From Lentisalinibacter sediminis (GTDB lineage: Bacteria > Pseudomonadota > Gammaproteobacteria > Steroidobacterales > Woeseiaceae), in contig NZ_JAPDRF010000005.1 in NCBI RefSeq assembly GCF_040706615.1, positions 496,001 through 560,000 of the forward strand: a stretch of DNA of 64,000 nucleotides. The letters are read 5' to 3'. Numbering within the stretch: position 1 is the first letter of the stretch; every line of letters begins with the position of its first letter. The translations under genes and the position numbers were made by a program. Under the pieces are notes generated by a model, which saw only the letters and a program-made list of their open reading frames with translations, did no database searches and had not been told where the DNA came from. Below are positions 52,442 to 61,022 of the stretch, piece after piece.

Positions 52442-52831
52442 ATGAAGAAATATGTAATGGTCTTTGTTTGGCTTTTATTCGCCGTTTCAAACGCTGGGTG
52501 CGCCTCGGGATCCGCCCTTGTCACGGGGGACCCCAGATCCGCGATCGAAGACCATACAGAGGTCCGCATTTTGACGGAGATGCCCGACGAAGCGCAGCAG
52601 ATTGCAGTCGTGAAAGCGTCATCGGATTCCGGATGGACGCAGCAAAACCGCCTCGACTACGCAGTTGATGAACTGAAGAAGCAAGCGGCAAAGGTGGGGG
52701 CAAACGCTGTTGTGCTGACTGGACGAGACACATCGAGTCAAACAGTCGGGGTCCCCGTTTACGGTGGCGGAACAGTTGTTAGCTCCTCAGAAGTAGAAAT
52801 AGTCCAAGGGATAGCGGTCTGGGTCGACTAG
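52442..52831 (+). CDS. Small lipoprotein, YajI/DUF4156-like
   Basis: 129 residues with a lipobox (LFAVSNAGCAS) and a short alpha/beta domain (IAVVKASSDSGWTQQNRLDYAVDELKKQAAKVGANAVVLTG, then GIAVWVD). The A-A-x-x-G-A-N-A-V pattern is frequent in small Gram-negative lipoproteins that are mostly uncharacterised. Start is ATG 52,442. Confidence 0.6.
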   Translation: MKKYVMVFVWLLFAVSNAGCASGSALVTGDPRSAIEDHTEVRILTEMPDEAQQIAVVKASSDSGWTQQNRLDYAVDELKKQAAKVGANAVVLTGRDTSSQTVGVPVYGGGTVVSSSEVEIVQGIAVWVD

Positions 52832-53427
52832 CCGCGACCGCGGGATTTGTGGGGTCTTAGTCGGGTATCGGGAGCTGCGAGGTCGCTTCACGAGCAAGCC
52901 CAGCGTTGACGTATGCTATATGTGTGCTATCTCCGGCATCGATACTACGTCAATCAATGTCTCCAGTAGAAGACGCAAGCTAAAGCTGCCTCTCCTCATC
53001 ACGGATTCCCGGGTCCATCCAGATAGGCGAGATTCCGTCGTACTTGTAAACCAATATGCTGGGCAGCAACTAAATTCGAACATAGCCGCCACCCGCACTC
53101 AAACCATTCGAAATCCGGAGATTTCCGAAACCGCGATCGTGCCGTCGTCGCACGGCTGCGAAGATGCGGGGACGAGTCTCCAGCTTTGCGTGTCGCGCAT
53201 TCATTCTCTGATAAAACCACAGACCTGACTGGCCGTATAGGAAATGACGTCTGCGCATGGTCGGGAAGCGACCATTGCAGCTCGCTGAGGTAAGATCTCC
53301 GCTATCGACCCGAAGCGGACCCTGAGGGTCTGCGTGAAGCCTCTATTTGGTAGACGCAAACTGTGGAGCGCCCGCCACAGCACACGTGCAAAGCACAAAT
53401 GCTGCAGCGGGCCTCAGGCTCTTTTAG
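52832..53427. other. 596-bp gap
   Basis: No gene supported. Contains one copy of a short motif GCTATCGACCC-AAGCGGAC-type (53,301-53,320), seen again at 58,922-58,941. Confidence 0.5.
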
Positions 53428-54678
53428 TTACATGCCGCCGAGGTTTTCCCAGACACGATTGCCTGGCTTGATTTGATTGGTAGTCCAGTCCGCGACGCTG
53501 ATGCCGTTACCCATCACCTCATAGGTCTGCTTGTCGTTGGCAAGAAAAGTATGCTCGAATCCCTGACGAATGAAGAACCGGTAGTTGGGGTTGGATGCCG
53601 CTGCCGCCGTTATCGCTTTCATCTGCGCATTCCATGCACCAAACGCAACAGGCGTTGGCTCCCCATTTTCCAGCTGTCCGGTCTGGAGCGCATAGAAAAA
53701 GACTTGAACTGCATCAAAGTCGTGAGTAAGCGCCGATAAGCTGCCTTCCGGTGTGTAGTCGGAGAGGAGCCCGAAGAGCGCAGGCGTGAAAACCTCTGCG
53801 GGTGTAGTTGCCAAAAAGGTCTCATTTAGACCCGGCACAAAGGGCGGAAGACTATCCTTGACACCCCAGCTTGCAGCATCGGGCGCGCCCGCATCGTAGA
53901 TTGTCTGATTATAAAAAGCCTGAGTCTGTACACCAATAGCCGCGTCTGAGATCAAGTTTAGTCGCGCTCGTGGCGCCATTTCTGCGACATAGGGGTACGC
54001 GAGAGTTGCGCCGTAGCCACCCGCACTCAGACCCGTAACGGTAATATCCCGTGCGCGGCCGAAATCTATGTTGTATTCCTTGCGGCCTTCCGTCTTGAGC
54101 CAATTGAGCACTGACAGGACATTGTCGGAACCGCGATGCTTGATCTCTATAGGCGGTAATCCCGGCAGTTCGTACTCTACGTCTTTGCTACCCCAATGAA
54201 TATCACCCGAGCAGTACGGCACAAAAACCTGCGTGTAATTTTTGTAGGGGTTGTCCTTGTTCGAGATGTCTAGCAATCCCTGCCCCTGGCCGAGACCTTC
54301 AGCTGTTTCATCAAGCTCTACGGTGTAAGTTGAGGTCCCTGCAAGCGGAGAGCCGATGCAGGTCGCCGCATCCCAACAAGCGCCGCCACCATCCAGCGCA
54401 ATCAGAATTCGATTCGGATTGCCGGCACGAACGAAGAAGTAGTAGTCAGACTTGCCAGCGCGAAAACCTAGTGGGGACTGATCATCCTTCACGGGCCCGC
54501 CCGAACATGAGGGCTGCACGCTACGAGATATCGTTCCACCATCTCCGTCTGGGATTTCGACTTCGTATGGGCCGGTCAGGTCAATTCGCTCCCACTCTGA
54601 AGCGTTCGCCGTATTGGAAAAGATCAATGCTGTGCCAATTATGCTGGCCAGGAGGATCAAAGAAGTGATTGATTTCAT
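53428..54678 (-). CDS. Pectinacetylesterase-family secreted hydrolase
   Basis: 416 residues with a signal peptide. An alpha/beta-hydrolase-like enzyme of the pectinacetylesterase/Notum family: ALDGGGACWDAATC near the N terminus, PYCSGDIHWGS, the nucleophile elbow GLSAGGYGA, and a C-terminal His in GFEHTFL. Family members remove acetyl or acyl groups from polysaccharides or proteins. Start is the ATG at 54,678; the frame extends 27 codons upstream without a signal. Genes around it give no pathway. Confidence 0.8.
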   Translation of the reverse strand: MKSITSLILLASIIGTALIFSNTANASEWERIDLTGPYEVEIPDGDGGTISRSVQPSCSGGPVKDDQSPLGFRAGKSDYYFFVRAGNPNRILIALDGGGACWDAATCIGSPLAGTSTYTVELDETAEGLGQGQGLLDISNKDNPYKNYTQVFVPYCSGDIHWGSKDVEYELPGLPPIEIKHRGSDNVLSVLNWLKTEGRKEYNIDFGRARDITVTGLSAGGYGATLAYPYVAEMAPRARLNLISDAAIGVQTQAFYNQTIYDAGAPDAASWGVKDSLPPFVPGLNETFLATTPAEVFTPALFGLLSDYTPEGSLSALTHDFDAVQVFFYALQTGQLENGEPTPVAFGAWNAQMKAITAAAASNPNYRFFIRQGFEHTFLANDKQTYEVMGNGISVADWTTNQIKPGNRVWENLGGM

Positions 54679-55335
54679 GCCTCTACCTTTATTCTTGTCA
54701 GTTGCGGAGTCTGACGCTATCTCAGTTTTGTGGGCGTGACAACAGCGGTCGGCCAGCAAGCCCTATTGATGAAGCGGTACTTATGTTAACCGCCGGACAT
54801 CGCGATGGCAGAGCTGGGTCACGCTACCTTCGGTCCTGCCCGGGCTGCTGCATGACAGGAGACCGCTTCTGGCCGACTGCTGACCATTTACCTCCGCTGG
54901 AACTGGCCGCTCAAACGTCTGCTCCCGGTAGAAGCGGACACTCCGCTACAGAGTTTAGTCCGGACCTAAATTCGCTGCTCGAGGGCCATCGGAGTCCGAT
55001 TTCGGCAATCTATTGGTTGAAAAGTCGGATTTCGGCAAGAGTTGTGAGAACTCAAATTGCGGACAGACCGGCGATTTATTCCGATTTTGGCAAATTTCCG
55101 CGCAAATTCGCGGCAAAATCATCCCTGAACCGGCATTTACTTGCCGGTCAAATAGCTTGCCGAACGGCAAGCCTATGGTTTATCCGTTGCTCGGCAAGCT
55201 CATGACTTAAGCTGCCGATTGAGCTCCAGCAGATTCGGCAGGCGGCCGGACAATTCGGTCAAGTCCGCGACGGTCAAATGAGCGAAGCAACGGTTATGCT
55301 TCTGGTGCCGACCACTTCGGATATTCGCCAATCGA
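54679..55335. other. 657-bp gap occupied mainly by a dispersed repeat
   Basis: Holds the longest copy of the accessory-region repeat (54,863-55,200). An open frame across it (54,669-55,205) is produced by the repeat and is not called as a gene. Confidence 0.6.
54863..55200 (+). repeat. Accessory-region dispersed repeat, longest copy (A)
   Basis: Runs from CCGCTTCTGGCCGACTG through TAGAAGCGGACACTCCGCTA, CTCGAGGGCCATCGGAGTCC and a hairpin AGCTTGCC-GAAC-GGCAAGC. Copy B (59,419-59,606) lacks exactly 54,996-55,080; the deletion ends are 13-bp repeats CCGATTTCGGCAA and CCGATTTTGGCAA. Confidence 0.8.
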
Positions 55336-55833
55336 ATGACTCGACCTCCGCGATGGATCACAGCGTTCTTGCTGATCGTGATCGGCTTTCTCGCCTATCA
55401 CGTCCTACTGACTCCCATTCATCTCCTGTTTAGTGCAGCGGAATTTCCGTTACTGAGAGCTCCCATTCTTGAGGAAGCTTTCAAGGTCTTCGTCGCCGCC
55501 AGATTTCTCAAGTTCGACAGTCATTTCAGGAGAGCATTACTGGTTGGGGCTGCCGCCGGTGCTGCCGAGACGATCATCAATGTTTCGCTCAACTACGACG
55601 AGGCAATCGCTGACATTACCAACTCCTTCCCCGAGCTCTCGACATGGGTGCTGTATATGAGCGTCACCCTGGGGGTTTCAGCGAAGCTGGGACTGGCAAC
55701 GGTCGGCCATACCTTTTTTGTCTACGCTGCCGCTATGATCGCAAGAGGTTGGAATTTCTGGACGTTCGCCGTCGCCGCAGCGATACACTATGCAGTTAAC
55801 CAGCTGATACTAGCGCAGTGGCCCGGCCCATGA
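55336..55833 (+). CDS. Membrane protein, PrsW-like protease candidate
   Basis: 165 residues, at least four transmembrane helices. PILEEAFKVFVAARFL carries an E-E-x-x-K motif in a membrane segment; later GAAAGAAETIINVSLNYDEA, GHTFFVYAAAMI and AIHYAVNQLIL supply the second Glu and two His. This is the layout of PrsW-type glutamic intramembrane proteases, though it is short. PrsW proteins release anti-sigma factors; an ECF sigma operon lies 2 kb away, but a link is speculation. Confidence 0.6.
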   Translation: MTRPPRWITAFLLIVIGFLAYHVLLTPIHLLFSAAEFPLLRAPILEEAFKVFVAARFLKFDSHFRRALLVGAAAGAAETIINVSLNYDEAIADITNSFPELSTWVLYMSVTLGVSAKLGLATVGHTFFVYAAAMIARGWNFWTFAVAAAIHYAVNQLILAQWPGP

Positions 55834-55881
55834 CCGCTCGCGTAGGCTCGGCAGGCCGATGAGTAGCGAACCCTTCGCGCT

Positions 55882-56823
55882 TTACAATCGATCCAGCTCG
55901 CTCTCACAGAGCTGATCCAGCAAGTCCTCAATCGCTGGGGCCGTTGATTCGGGAACGGAAACCGGATCAAGTCCGGCTTCATCCAGATCACGAGTAAACC
56001 GCTTCGCCAGTCGGTCGACGATAGCGCGTTGCCGATCATTTCGCGACATGAGGTCAGCTATCAGCCTGCCAAGCGGACCGCTCTTGAGTCCAGGGGCGAC
56101 TTCGAAGGCCAGCATGCTGAAGATGTTCGATGGCATTAGGGATGCCTGTTCCTGCTCGGACAAGCTGTCGTACTCTTCTGCCTCAATCCAGCCCAGCTCT
56201 ACCGCACCGCCCTTCTCGAGAGACAGCGATTCTCCTACGCGGTGAAGAACCATCACGCGTCCATGCAAAGCCGCTCTGTAATACCATTCCCTCGCCCGTG
56301 CCATGTGACCGAGAAACTCCTCTGATAGAGGCCGATTGAACGTATAGAACATCAGGTCCGGGTCTTCGAGCATCAGATAGGGAACGGCTTGCTCTTCGGG
56401 CCATTCCCTCGCCCGCATCACTGACATCGCACCGAGTACGACCATGGCCGCTGAATCCCCCTGGGCTGCGAACTCGAGCAGCTGTTGTTCCGTAAGGCCG
56501 CGATACAATGCGATCGACGGTCCGGAGTCACTCACTGCGTGGAACCGATCCATGTCCCGGACAAATACGGGGTGACGTTCAAGCTGCGACACTGTCAGGC
56601 AGGGCTCGGAGTGGCCGCCAGCGGACTCTGTTCGGCCTTTGGTGACGGCTTCAGGTTCGAGCCGGCCGCTGCCGTCGCCAGGTTCAGGGTCACCTGCGGC
56701 CGGTTTCGGAGCGCGTGAATCGTATTTGTGATCCGTGGCGGTTCGGGTGCTGACGAGCAAGATGCCCACGATGACAACGAAGCCCACCGCAAACATCCAT
56801 TTCAATCTCAAAGATCGAAGCAC
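55882..56823 (-). CDS. Membrane-anchored protein with Sel1-like helices
   Basis: 313 residues: an N-terminal transmembrane anchor (WMFAVGFVVIVGILLVS), a charged Gly/Glu/Pro linker and a helical periplasmic part. LLEFAAQGDSAAMVVLGAM and ARAREWYYRAALHGRVMVLH resemble Sel1/TPR repeat helices. Not otherwise recognised. Confidence 0.6.
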   Translation of the reverse strand: MLRSLRLKWMFAVGFVVIVGILLVSTRTATDHKYDSRAPKPAAGDPEPGDGSGRLEPEAVTKGRTESAGGHSEPCLTVSQLERHPVFVRDMDRFHAVSDSGPSIALYRGLTEQQLLEFAAQGDSAAMVVLGAMSVMRAREWPEEQAVPYLMLEDPDLMFYTFNRPLSEEFLGHMARAREWYYRAALHGRVMVLHRVGESLSLEKGGAVELGWIEAEEYDSLSEQEQASLMPSNIFSMLAFEVAPGLKSGPLGRLIADLMSRNDRQRAIVDRLAKRFTRDLDEAGLDPVSVPESTAPAIEDLLDQLCESELDRL

Positions 56824-56863
56824 GAAACAGTCCCTCTGGAATGCATGCTAGTTAATCGAGGAC

Positions 56864-56918
56864 GACCGCTCCTGGTAGAAGCAGACACTCCGCTACAGAG
56901 TTTAGTCCGGACCTAAAT
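56864..56918 (+). repeat. Accessory-region dispersed repeat, partial copy C
   Basis: Matches the middle of copy A from GCTCCTGGTAGAAGC to AGTCCGGACCTAAAT, then ends abruptly next to antitoxin-derived sequence. Confidence 0.8.
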
Positions 56919-56981
56919 GTCTCCCAAGAGGGCCAGCTCGAGATCGAACCCGTGATCCGCACGTAATTCCGGCGGATCGAG

Positions 56982-57244
56982 CGAGATCCGTCCGGGCTGC
57001 CCATCAAGCTCTACCCATTCACCCGAAGGGCGGTCTCGGCCGACGACCCGCAGCCCGTGGAGATAGACCCTCGGGTCTCCTTCGGGCGCCGGTTCTGGCC
57101 GGCAGGGGCGTGCCGACGGCCATTCTCGCCGATCGCTTCAAGGCCGGGGATTCCCTGACTGACCTGGCGGAAGACTATGACACCTTCCCGCAAGTCATCG
57201 AGGAGGCGATCCGCTGCGAACTCAGCCGCCGCGAAGCGGCTTGA
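56982..57244 (+). pseudogene. DUF433 (VapB45-like) antitoxin remnant, frameshifted
   Basis: One frame reads LPIKLYPFTRRAVSADDPQP then VEIDPRVSFGR; after about 57,089 another frame continues VLAGRGVPTAILADRFKAGD, SLTDLAEDYDTFPQVIEEAI and RCELSRREAA stop. It parallels FPIRLYPF...IDPNIAFGRPIVLRTGISTS...DLADDYD in the intact antitoxin at 32,819-33,514. One base is missing and the N-terminal half is gone. No toxin gene remains. Confidence 0.75.
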
Positions 57245-57256
57245 GAGCGCGCGCTT

Positions 57257-57646
57257 CTATCTGGACGAGTCGATCTTCTCCCGTGTCCTGCGGGGGGCGT
57301 ACTCGTCAACCGCGGTCAAATAGGCCAGCCGTGATTCAGCCGTGATGCAGCTGTCGATCTCCCGGCAGGGGTCTGCGTCGACCGGCGGACCCGGTGCTAT
57401 TGCCTGCGGGTACTCCGGCGCCTGTCGATCCTGTACGAACGGCATCGACACAAGGATTGCCACGAGACCAATCGCTGCAGCCAAAGACCCCGCAATCGCA
57501 AGCCTGCGCCGCCGGCGTCGCGCACGTGCCGCAGTGAGAACACGCGTGGACAACTCTGGCGGCGCCGAAGTCTCCTCCTCCAGTGCTCTCCAACGGGCTG
57601 CCAACGCCTCCCATTCGATGTCGTCTGCGCCTGATCCTCTACTCAT
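57257..57646 (-). CDS. Putative anti-sigma factor of the second ECF operon
   Basis: 129 residues with a short cytoplasmic N terminus, one transmembrane helix (LAIAGSLAAAIGLVAILVSMPFV) and a short periplasmic tail. Follows and overlaps the sigma gene, as anti-sigma genes do. No zinc motif. Start is the ATG at 57,646; an alternative lies four codons upstream. Confidence 0.6.
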   Translation of the reverse strand: MSRGSGADDIEWEALAARWRALEEETSAPPELSTRVLTAARARRRRRRLAIAGSLAAAIGLVAILVSMPFVQDRQAPEYPQAIAPGPPVDADPCREIDSCITAESRLAYLTAVDEYAPRRTREKIDSSR

Positions 57647-58226
57647 CCGTCCGTGCACCGTAGCTGCCGCCCAGCGACTCCGAGATCAGTCCCTGCATGG
57701 TGCGGCGGCCGTTGTGGATACGATTCTTGACCGCATTGACCGAAATCCCAAGCGCCACAGCGATTTCATCATACGTGAGCCCGGGGATCTCCCGAAGGTA
57801 CAGGGCTTCCTGCTGACCCGCGGGCAGCCGACTGAATGCCGCCTCAATGATCCGGCCCAATTGCTCTGCCTCCGCCAATGCATCGGCCTGACCCGCGATG
57901 CCGTCCACGTCATGAGTGCTCGTAGCCTCGCGGGCGTGCCGCTTCCGCTCGCTCCGCTGCCGATTACGGCTGACGTTGACAACAACCCCCAGAAGCCACG
58001 TTCGAAAGGAAGACTGTTCGCGGAATGTCCCTAACTTCTCGAGCGCGACAAGCATCGCCTCCTGCGATACATCCTCTGCCAGATCGGCGTCGGGCCATGT
58101 GAGGCGCCTCGCGAAGCGATACACATCATCCTGGTGCCTCGAAAACAGTTCTTCGAGTGCCGACTCGTCTCCGGCCTTGGCGGCGGCCAGCAGATCGCGC
58201 TCCACGTTGCCGCTAGTGGACGGCAC
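57639..58226 (-). CDS. ECF RNA polymerase sigma factor
   Basis: 195 residues. Region 2: LEELFSRHQDDVYRFARRLTWPDADLAEDVSQEAMLVALEKLGTFREQSSFRTWLLGVVVNVSRNRQR. Region 4: LPAGQQEALYLREIPGLTYDEIAVALGISVNAVKNRIHNGRRTM. GTG start immediately after the TGA of the secreted-protein gene (TGAGTG), so the three genes form an operon: secreted protein, sigma, anti-sigma. Confidence 0.92.
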   Translation of the reverse strand: MPSTSGNVERDLLAAAKAGDESALEELFSRHQDDVYRFARRLTWPDADLAEDVSQEAMLVALEKLGTFREQSSFRTWLLGVVVNVSRNRQRSERKRHAREATSTHDVDGIAGQADALAEAEQLGRIIEAAFSRLPAGQQEALYLREIPGLTYDEIAVALGISVNAVKNRIHNGRRTMQGLISESLGGSYGARTDE

Positions 58227-58781
58227 TCAGAAATCGAGGTTTCGGGGCTTTTTTGGCAGCGACTCCGCCGTGGTGGGAGTTTCGTCAGGGACGATTTCCA
58301 GGCTGAACGAGTCCGCATACATTTCGCCTGTGCCGGACATTAAGGCTCCGAACAGAATCCGGGTGGCGCTCTCATCGACGCGGACTATCGTCTCGTACCG
58401 CTTCCAGTCCATAGTCCCGGTCACGCCGCGGTCGTTCATGTTGTCCAGCACGAGCACATCCTTGCCCTTGTCGACCCGGAACCAAAGGCCTCCGTAGCCC
58501 TTCTGGATGTCGGCCGTCTTCAGATAGCCGGAGAGCTTGACCGTCTTCCCGGCATACTCGGCTGCGGAGATCATCTGGCCCACTCCACCGAAAGTCCCGG
58601 AATCATCCTCCAGCTTGCGGATCCTCAGCGCCGGCCCATCCAGGTCACCTGCGGATACGACCTCGGCCGAGTAGCTTTTCATACCGGAGTCGCCGATCTC
58701 GTACCAGCCTTCCGGCAGATCGGCTGCATTGGCAGCCATCGCCAGAGTGAGGAACGATAAGAAGGGAATCGCAATTCTCAT
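58227..58781 (-). CDS. Secreted jelly-roll-like protein
   Basis: 184 residues with a signal peptide (FLTLAMAANAA). The remainder looks like a carbohydrate-binding-type beta sandwich: KTVKLSGYLKTADIQKGYGGLWFRVDKG, DWKRYETIVRVDESATRILFGALMSGTGEMYADSFSLEIV. No catalytic residues recognised. First gene of the sigma operon, so its product may be an envelope signal partner or a target. Confidence 0.6.
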   Translation of the reverse strand: MRIAIPFLSFLTLAMAANAADLPEGWYEIGDSGMKSYSAEVVSAGDLDGPALRIRKLEDDSGTFGGVGQMISAAEYAGKTVKLSGYLKTADIQKGYGGLWFRVDKGKDVLVLDNMNDRGVTGTMDWKRYETIVRVDESATRILFGALMSGTGEMYADSFSLEIVPDETPTTAESLPKKPRNLDF

Positions 58782-58994
58782 TTGCTGTTCTCCAGATTGC
58801 TGGGTGGTATCCGATTAGTGTCACCTGCGTCGTGGATGTTAGACGACGGGCTGCAATTGCAGATGACGCGGCCGCTCCGAGGGGCAGAGCGGACGGAGTT
58901 AGCGAATTCGATCTACTGGGCGCTATCGACCCAAAGCGGACTAACGTTTCGCGCGTGAGATCGTAGCGAGGTATAGTTTTCGGAGGCGTTCCAC

Positions 58995-59369
58995 ATGAAA
59001 TGGAGGAGCGAAGTGAAAAAACTCGACTGCCCGCACTGCAAAAACCCGACAATTAGTTGGTTGCGAAAACAGTTTCTTGGCCCAGCACGAAGCATTCGCT
59101 GCCCTGAATGTGCTGCGAAGATATCGGTATCCCGGAAGAACTCATACCGTGAGATAGTTGCGTTGGTGATAGTGGTTGCTTCCCTTGCATATTTCGGCGC
59201 GGAGATTCGTAATCTGCTTGGAATTGCATACGCCACGACATTAGTAGCCGTACCCTTCGTGCTGGCTATCGGCATCTACCATCACTTCTTTGTGCCCCTA
59301 GAGGTCAGAGCCAGACCAAGAAGCGAACGAATTGCCGAGCTCTTCGGGTCTGAGGGCGCAGCGGACTAG
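58995..59369 (+). CDS. Zinc-ribbon membrane protein
   Basis: 124 residues. CPHCKNP and CPECAAK form a zinc ribbon at the N terminus, followed by two transmembrane helices (EIVALVIVVASLAYFGAEI and TLVAVPFVLAIGIYHHFFV). GGAGG lies about 8 bases before the ATG. Function unknown. The preceding gap holds the second GCTATCGACCC-AAGCGGAC motif. Confidence 0.6.
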   Translation: MKWRSEVKKLDCPHCKNPTISWLRKQFLGPARSIRCPECAAKISVSRKNSYREIVALVIVVASLAYFGAEIRNLLGIAYATTLVAVPFVLAIGIYHHFFVPLEVRARPRSERIAELFGSEGAAD

Positions 59370-59781
59370 GGCGGCAGAAGATTACGAGTACAAGATCAAG
59401 CTCGCCGCTATTGAAAGGCCGCTTGTGGCCGACTGCCGACCATTTACCTCCGCTGGAACTGGCCGGTCGAACGTCTGCTCCTAGTAGAAGCGGACATTCC
59501 GCTACAGAGTCTAGTCCGGACCTAAATTCGCTGCTCGAGGGTCATCGGAGTCCGATTTTGGCAAACTTCCGCGCAGATTCGCGGCAAAATCATCCCTGAA
59601 CCGGCACGGTCACTGCCGGTTCGCCCAGATGATCGCCGTTTGGCAAGCGTCTGCGCTAACTAGCTGTAGATTCCGCTATTTTCCAAAGCAGAACCGTTCA
59701 TCGCGATTCAGGCGGGAAATGGTGTCTAGCGCACGACGGTGGATCATTGTCCCCGGGAAGCGGCTTGCGGCAGCTTCAGCG
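59370..59781. other. 412-bp gap with dispersed repeat copy B
   Basis: Apart from the repeat no gene is seen. Marks the approximate change back to high-GC backbone. Confidence 0.5.
59419..59606 (+). repeat. Accessory-region dispersed repeat, copy B
   Basis: Collinear with copy A except for the 85-bp deletion. Ends ATCCCTGAACCGGCA, after which the two copies diverge. Confidence 0.8.
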
Positions 59782-60939
59782 TCACTCCAACGGCAGGCCG
59801 AGTTTCGACGTCCAACGGTCCAGTGCGGGACGCGGGTTGAGATTTTCGTCGTACAGGCCGGTATCCCGCCAAATTCGCGCGACGGGATCCTGCTGCAGCG
59901 TCTGATTCCACAGCGTGTCGTAGTCGGCAAGGAAGAACCAGACGATGAAACGGGCGTCGAGCGTTTCGGCCGCATCGAACAACGCGTCGAGGTAGGCTGC
60001 CTGCTTCGCAGCATCGCTCGCGATGTCCACGGCGAATTCCGGGATCGTGACGGTTTCCGCGGCCCAGCCCGTCTCCACGACCGCGATCGGCTTGCCGCCT
60101 GCAAGCGAGGCTGCCTGCGACAGCCAGTCCGTCGGCAGATTCGCCGGGTCGCCGCGATCCGCATGTTCGAAAAAGATGTAGGGATACACGCTGATCCCGA
60201 GGACGTCGATGTGCTCGACCAGACGCGGCAATTCGGCGCGGATCGTCGCGGCGTCGGACGATGACGGCGACTTCAGCGCCACGCTGATCATGAGCTGGAC
60301 ATTCGGGAATCGGGTTCTCAGTTCTGCGGATACTGCCGCCGTGAATTCGACGAGGTCGTCGTACGCAGCGCTGTCGTTCACAGCAAGCTCGCTCGCCTCG
60401 ATGCCGAGATTGAAGTAGTCCGGACCGAAACGTTCTATCAGGTCTGCCGCATAGTTCGTGTAGGCGGCGATAACGTTCGGGTCGTTGATTGAACGTGTGT
60501 CCCAGGGCGGCGGCAAGGCGCCGTTCGGTGCATTGCCCCAGTATTCTGCGAGCCCGTCCCGCCCGCCGTTCAGCGGATTCAGCGCGAGATAATCCCGCAT
60601 GCCGGCTGGCGTATTGTTTAGCCGGGTGTTCAGCTCCGCTTCGAGGTTGCTTGAGTAAGGGGTTCCGTTGAGCGCCTCGTCCCACGGTATACCGCCATCG
60701 AGATGATGCGCGATAAAGTCACCGCGCGACGCCGCTTCCGTGTATACGAAATTAACAGCCGTAGTGCTTGCCTCGTAAGGCCAGGGCGTAAAGCCGAGGG
60801 CGAATGGCCGGGTGTCCGGTTCGGGAAGCGGCATCGGCGTCGTGGTGTCGCTCGAGCCGCCGCAGGCCTGCAACAGGGTGACGAAACCGACGAGCAAGGC
60901 CGACAGCAGGCATTTCAGCGTATGTGCAGTCATCGTCAT
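59782..60939 (-). CDS. Secreted lipoprotein with a glycoside hydrolase-like TIM barrel
   Basis: 385 residues with a lipobox (TLLQACGG). The mature protein reads like a clan-A glycosidase barrel: GFTPWPYEAS at strand 1, YFNLGIEASEL with a possible acid/base Glu at strand 4, DVLGISVYPYIFF at strand 6 and AVVETGWAAE with a possible nucleophile Glu at strand 7. Similar in layout to GH53-type galactanases. Substrate unknown. Two ATGs are possible (60,939 and 60,933). Confidence 0.65.
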   Translation of the reverse strand: MTMTAHTLKCLLSALLVGFVTLLQACGGSSDTTTPMPLPEPDTRPFALGFTPWPYEASTTAVNFVYTEAASRGDFIAHHLDGGIPWDEALNGTPYSSNLEAELNTRLNNTPAGMRDYLALNPLNGGRDGLAEYWGNAPNGALPPPWDTRSINDPNVIAAYTNYAADLIERFGPDYFNLGIEASELAVNDSAAYDDLVEFTAAVSAELRTRFPNVQLMISVALKSPSSSDAATIRAELPRLVEHIDVLGISVYPYIFFEHADRGDPANLPTDWLSQAASLAGGKPIAVVETGWAAETVTIPEFAVDIASDAAKQAAYLDALFDAAETLDARFIVWFFLADYDTLWNQTLQQDPVARIWRDTGLYDENLNPRPALDRWTSKLGLPLE

Positions 60940-61022
60940 GAGTCTACGTGATGAAAGCGCTTGCTGCGTGTGCGTCATGAACTCGCGGCAAACTCAGGCC
61001 TGAACTGGCAAATCACAATGCG

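Larger units (their letters stand above)
56824..57256. other. 433-bp gap: partial repeat and a broken antitoxin
   Basis: Contains repeat copy C (56,864-56,918) and the DUF433 pseudogene (56,982-57,244). No intact gene. Confidence 0.65.

Noticed and set aside
41829..55192. Chromosomal integron with attC sites
   Set aside because: The AGCTTGCC hairpins are short, are not paired with attC core sites, and no integron integrase is present.
54669..55205. 178-codon plus-strand frame
   Set aside because: Created by dispersed repeat copy A; a parallel short frame appears in copy B, but the 85-bp deletion removes its continuity.
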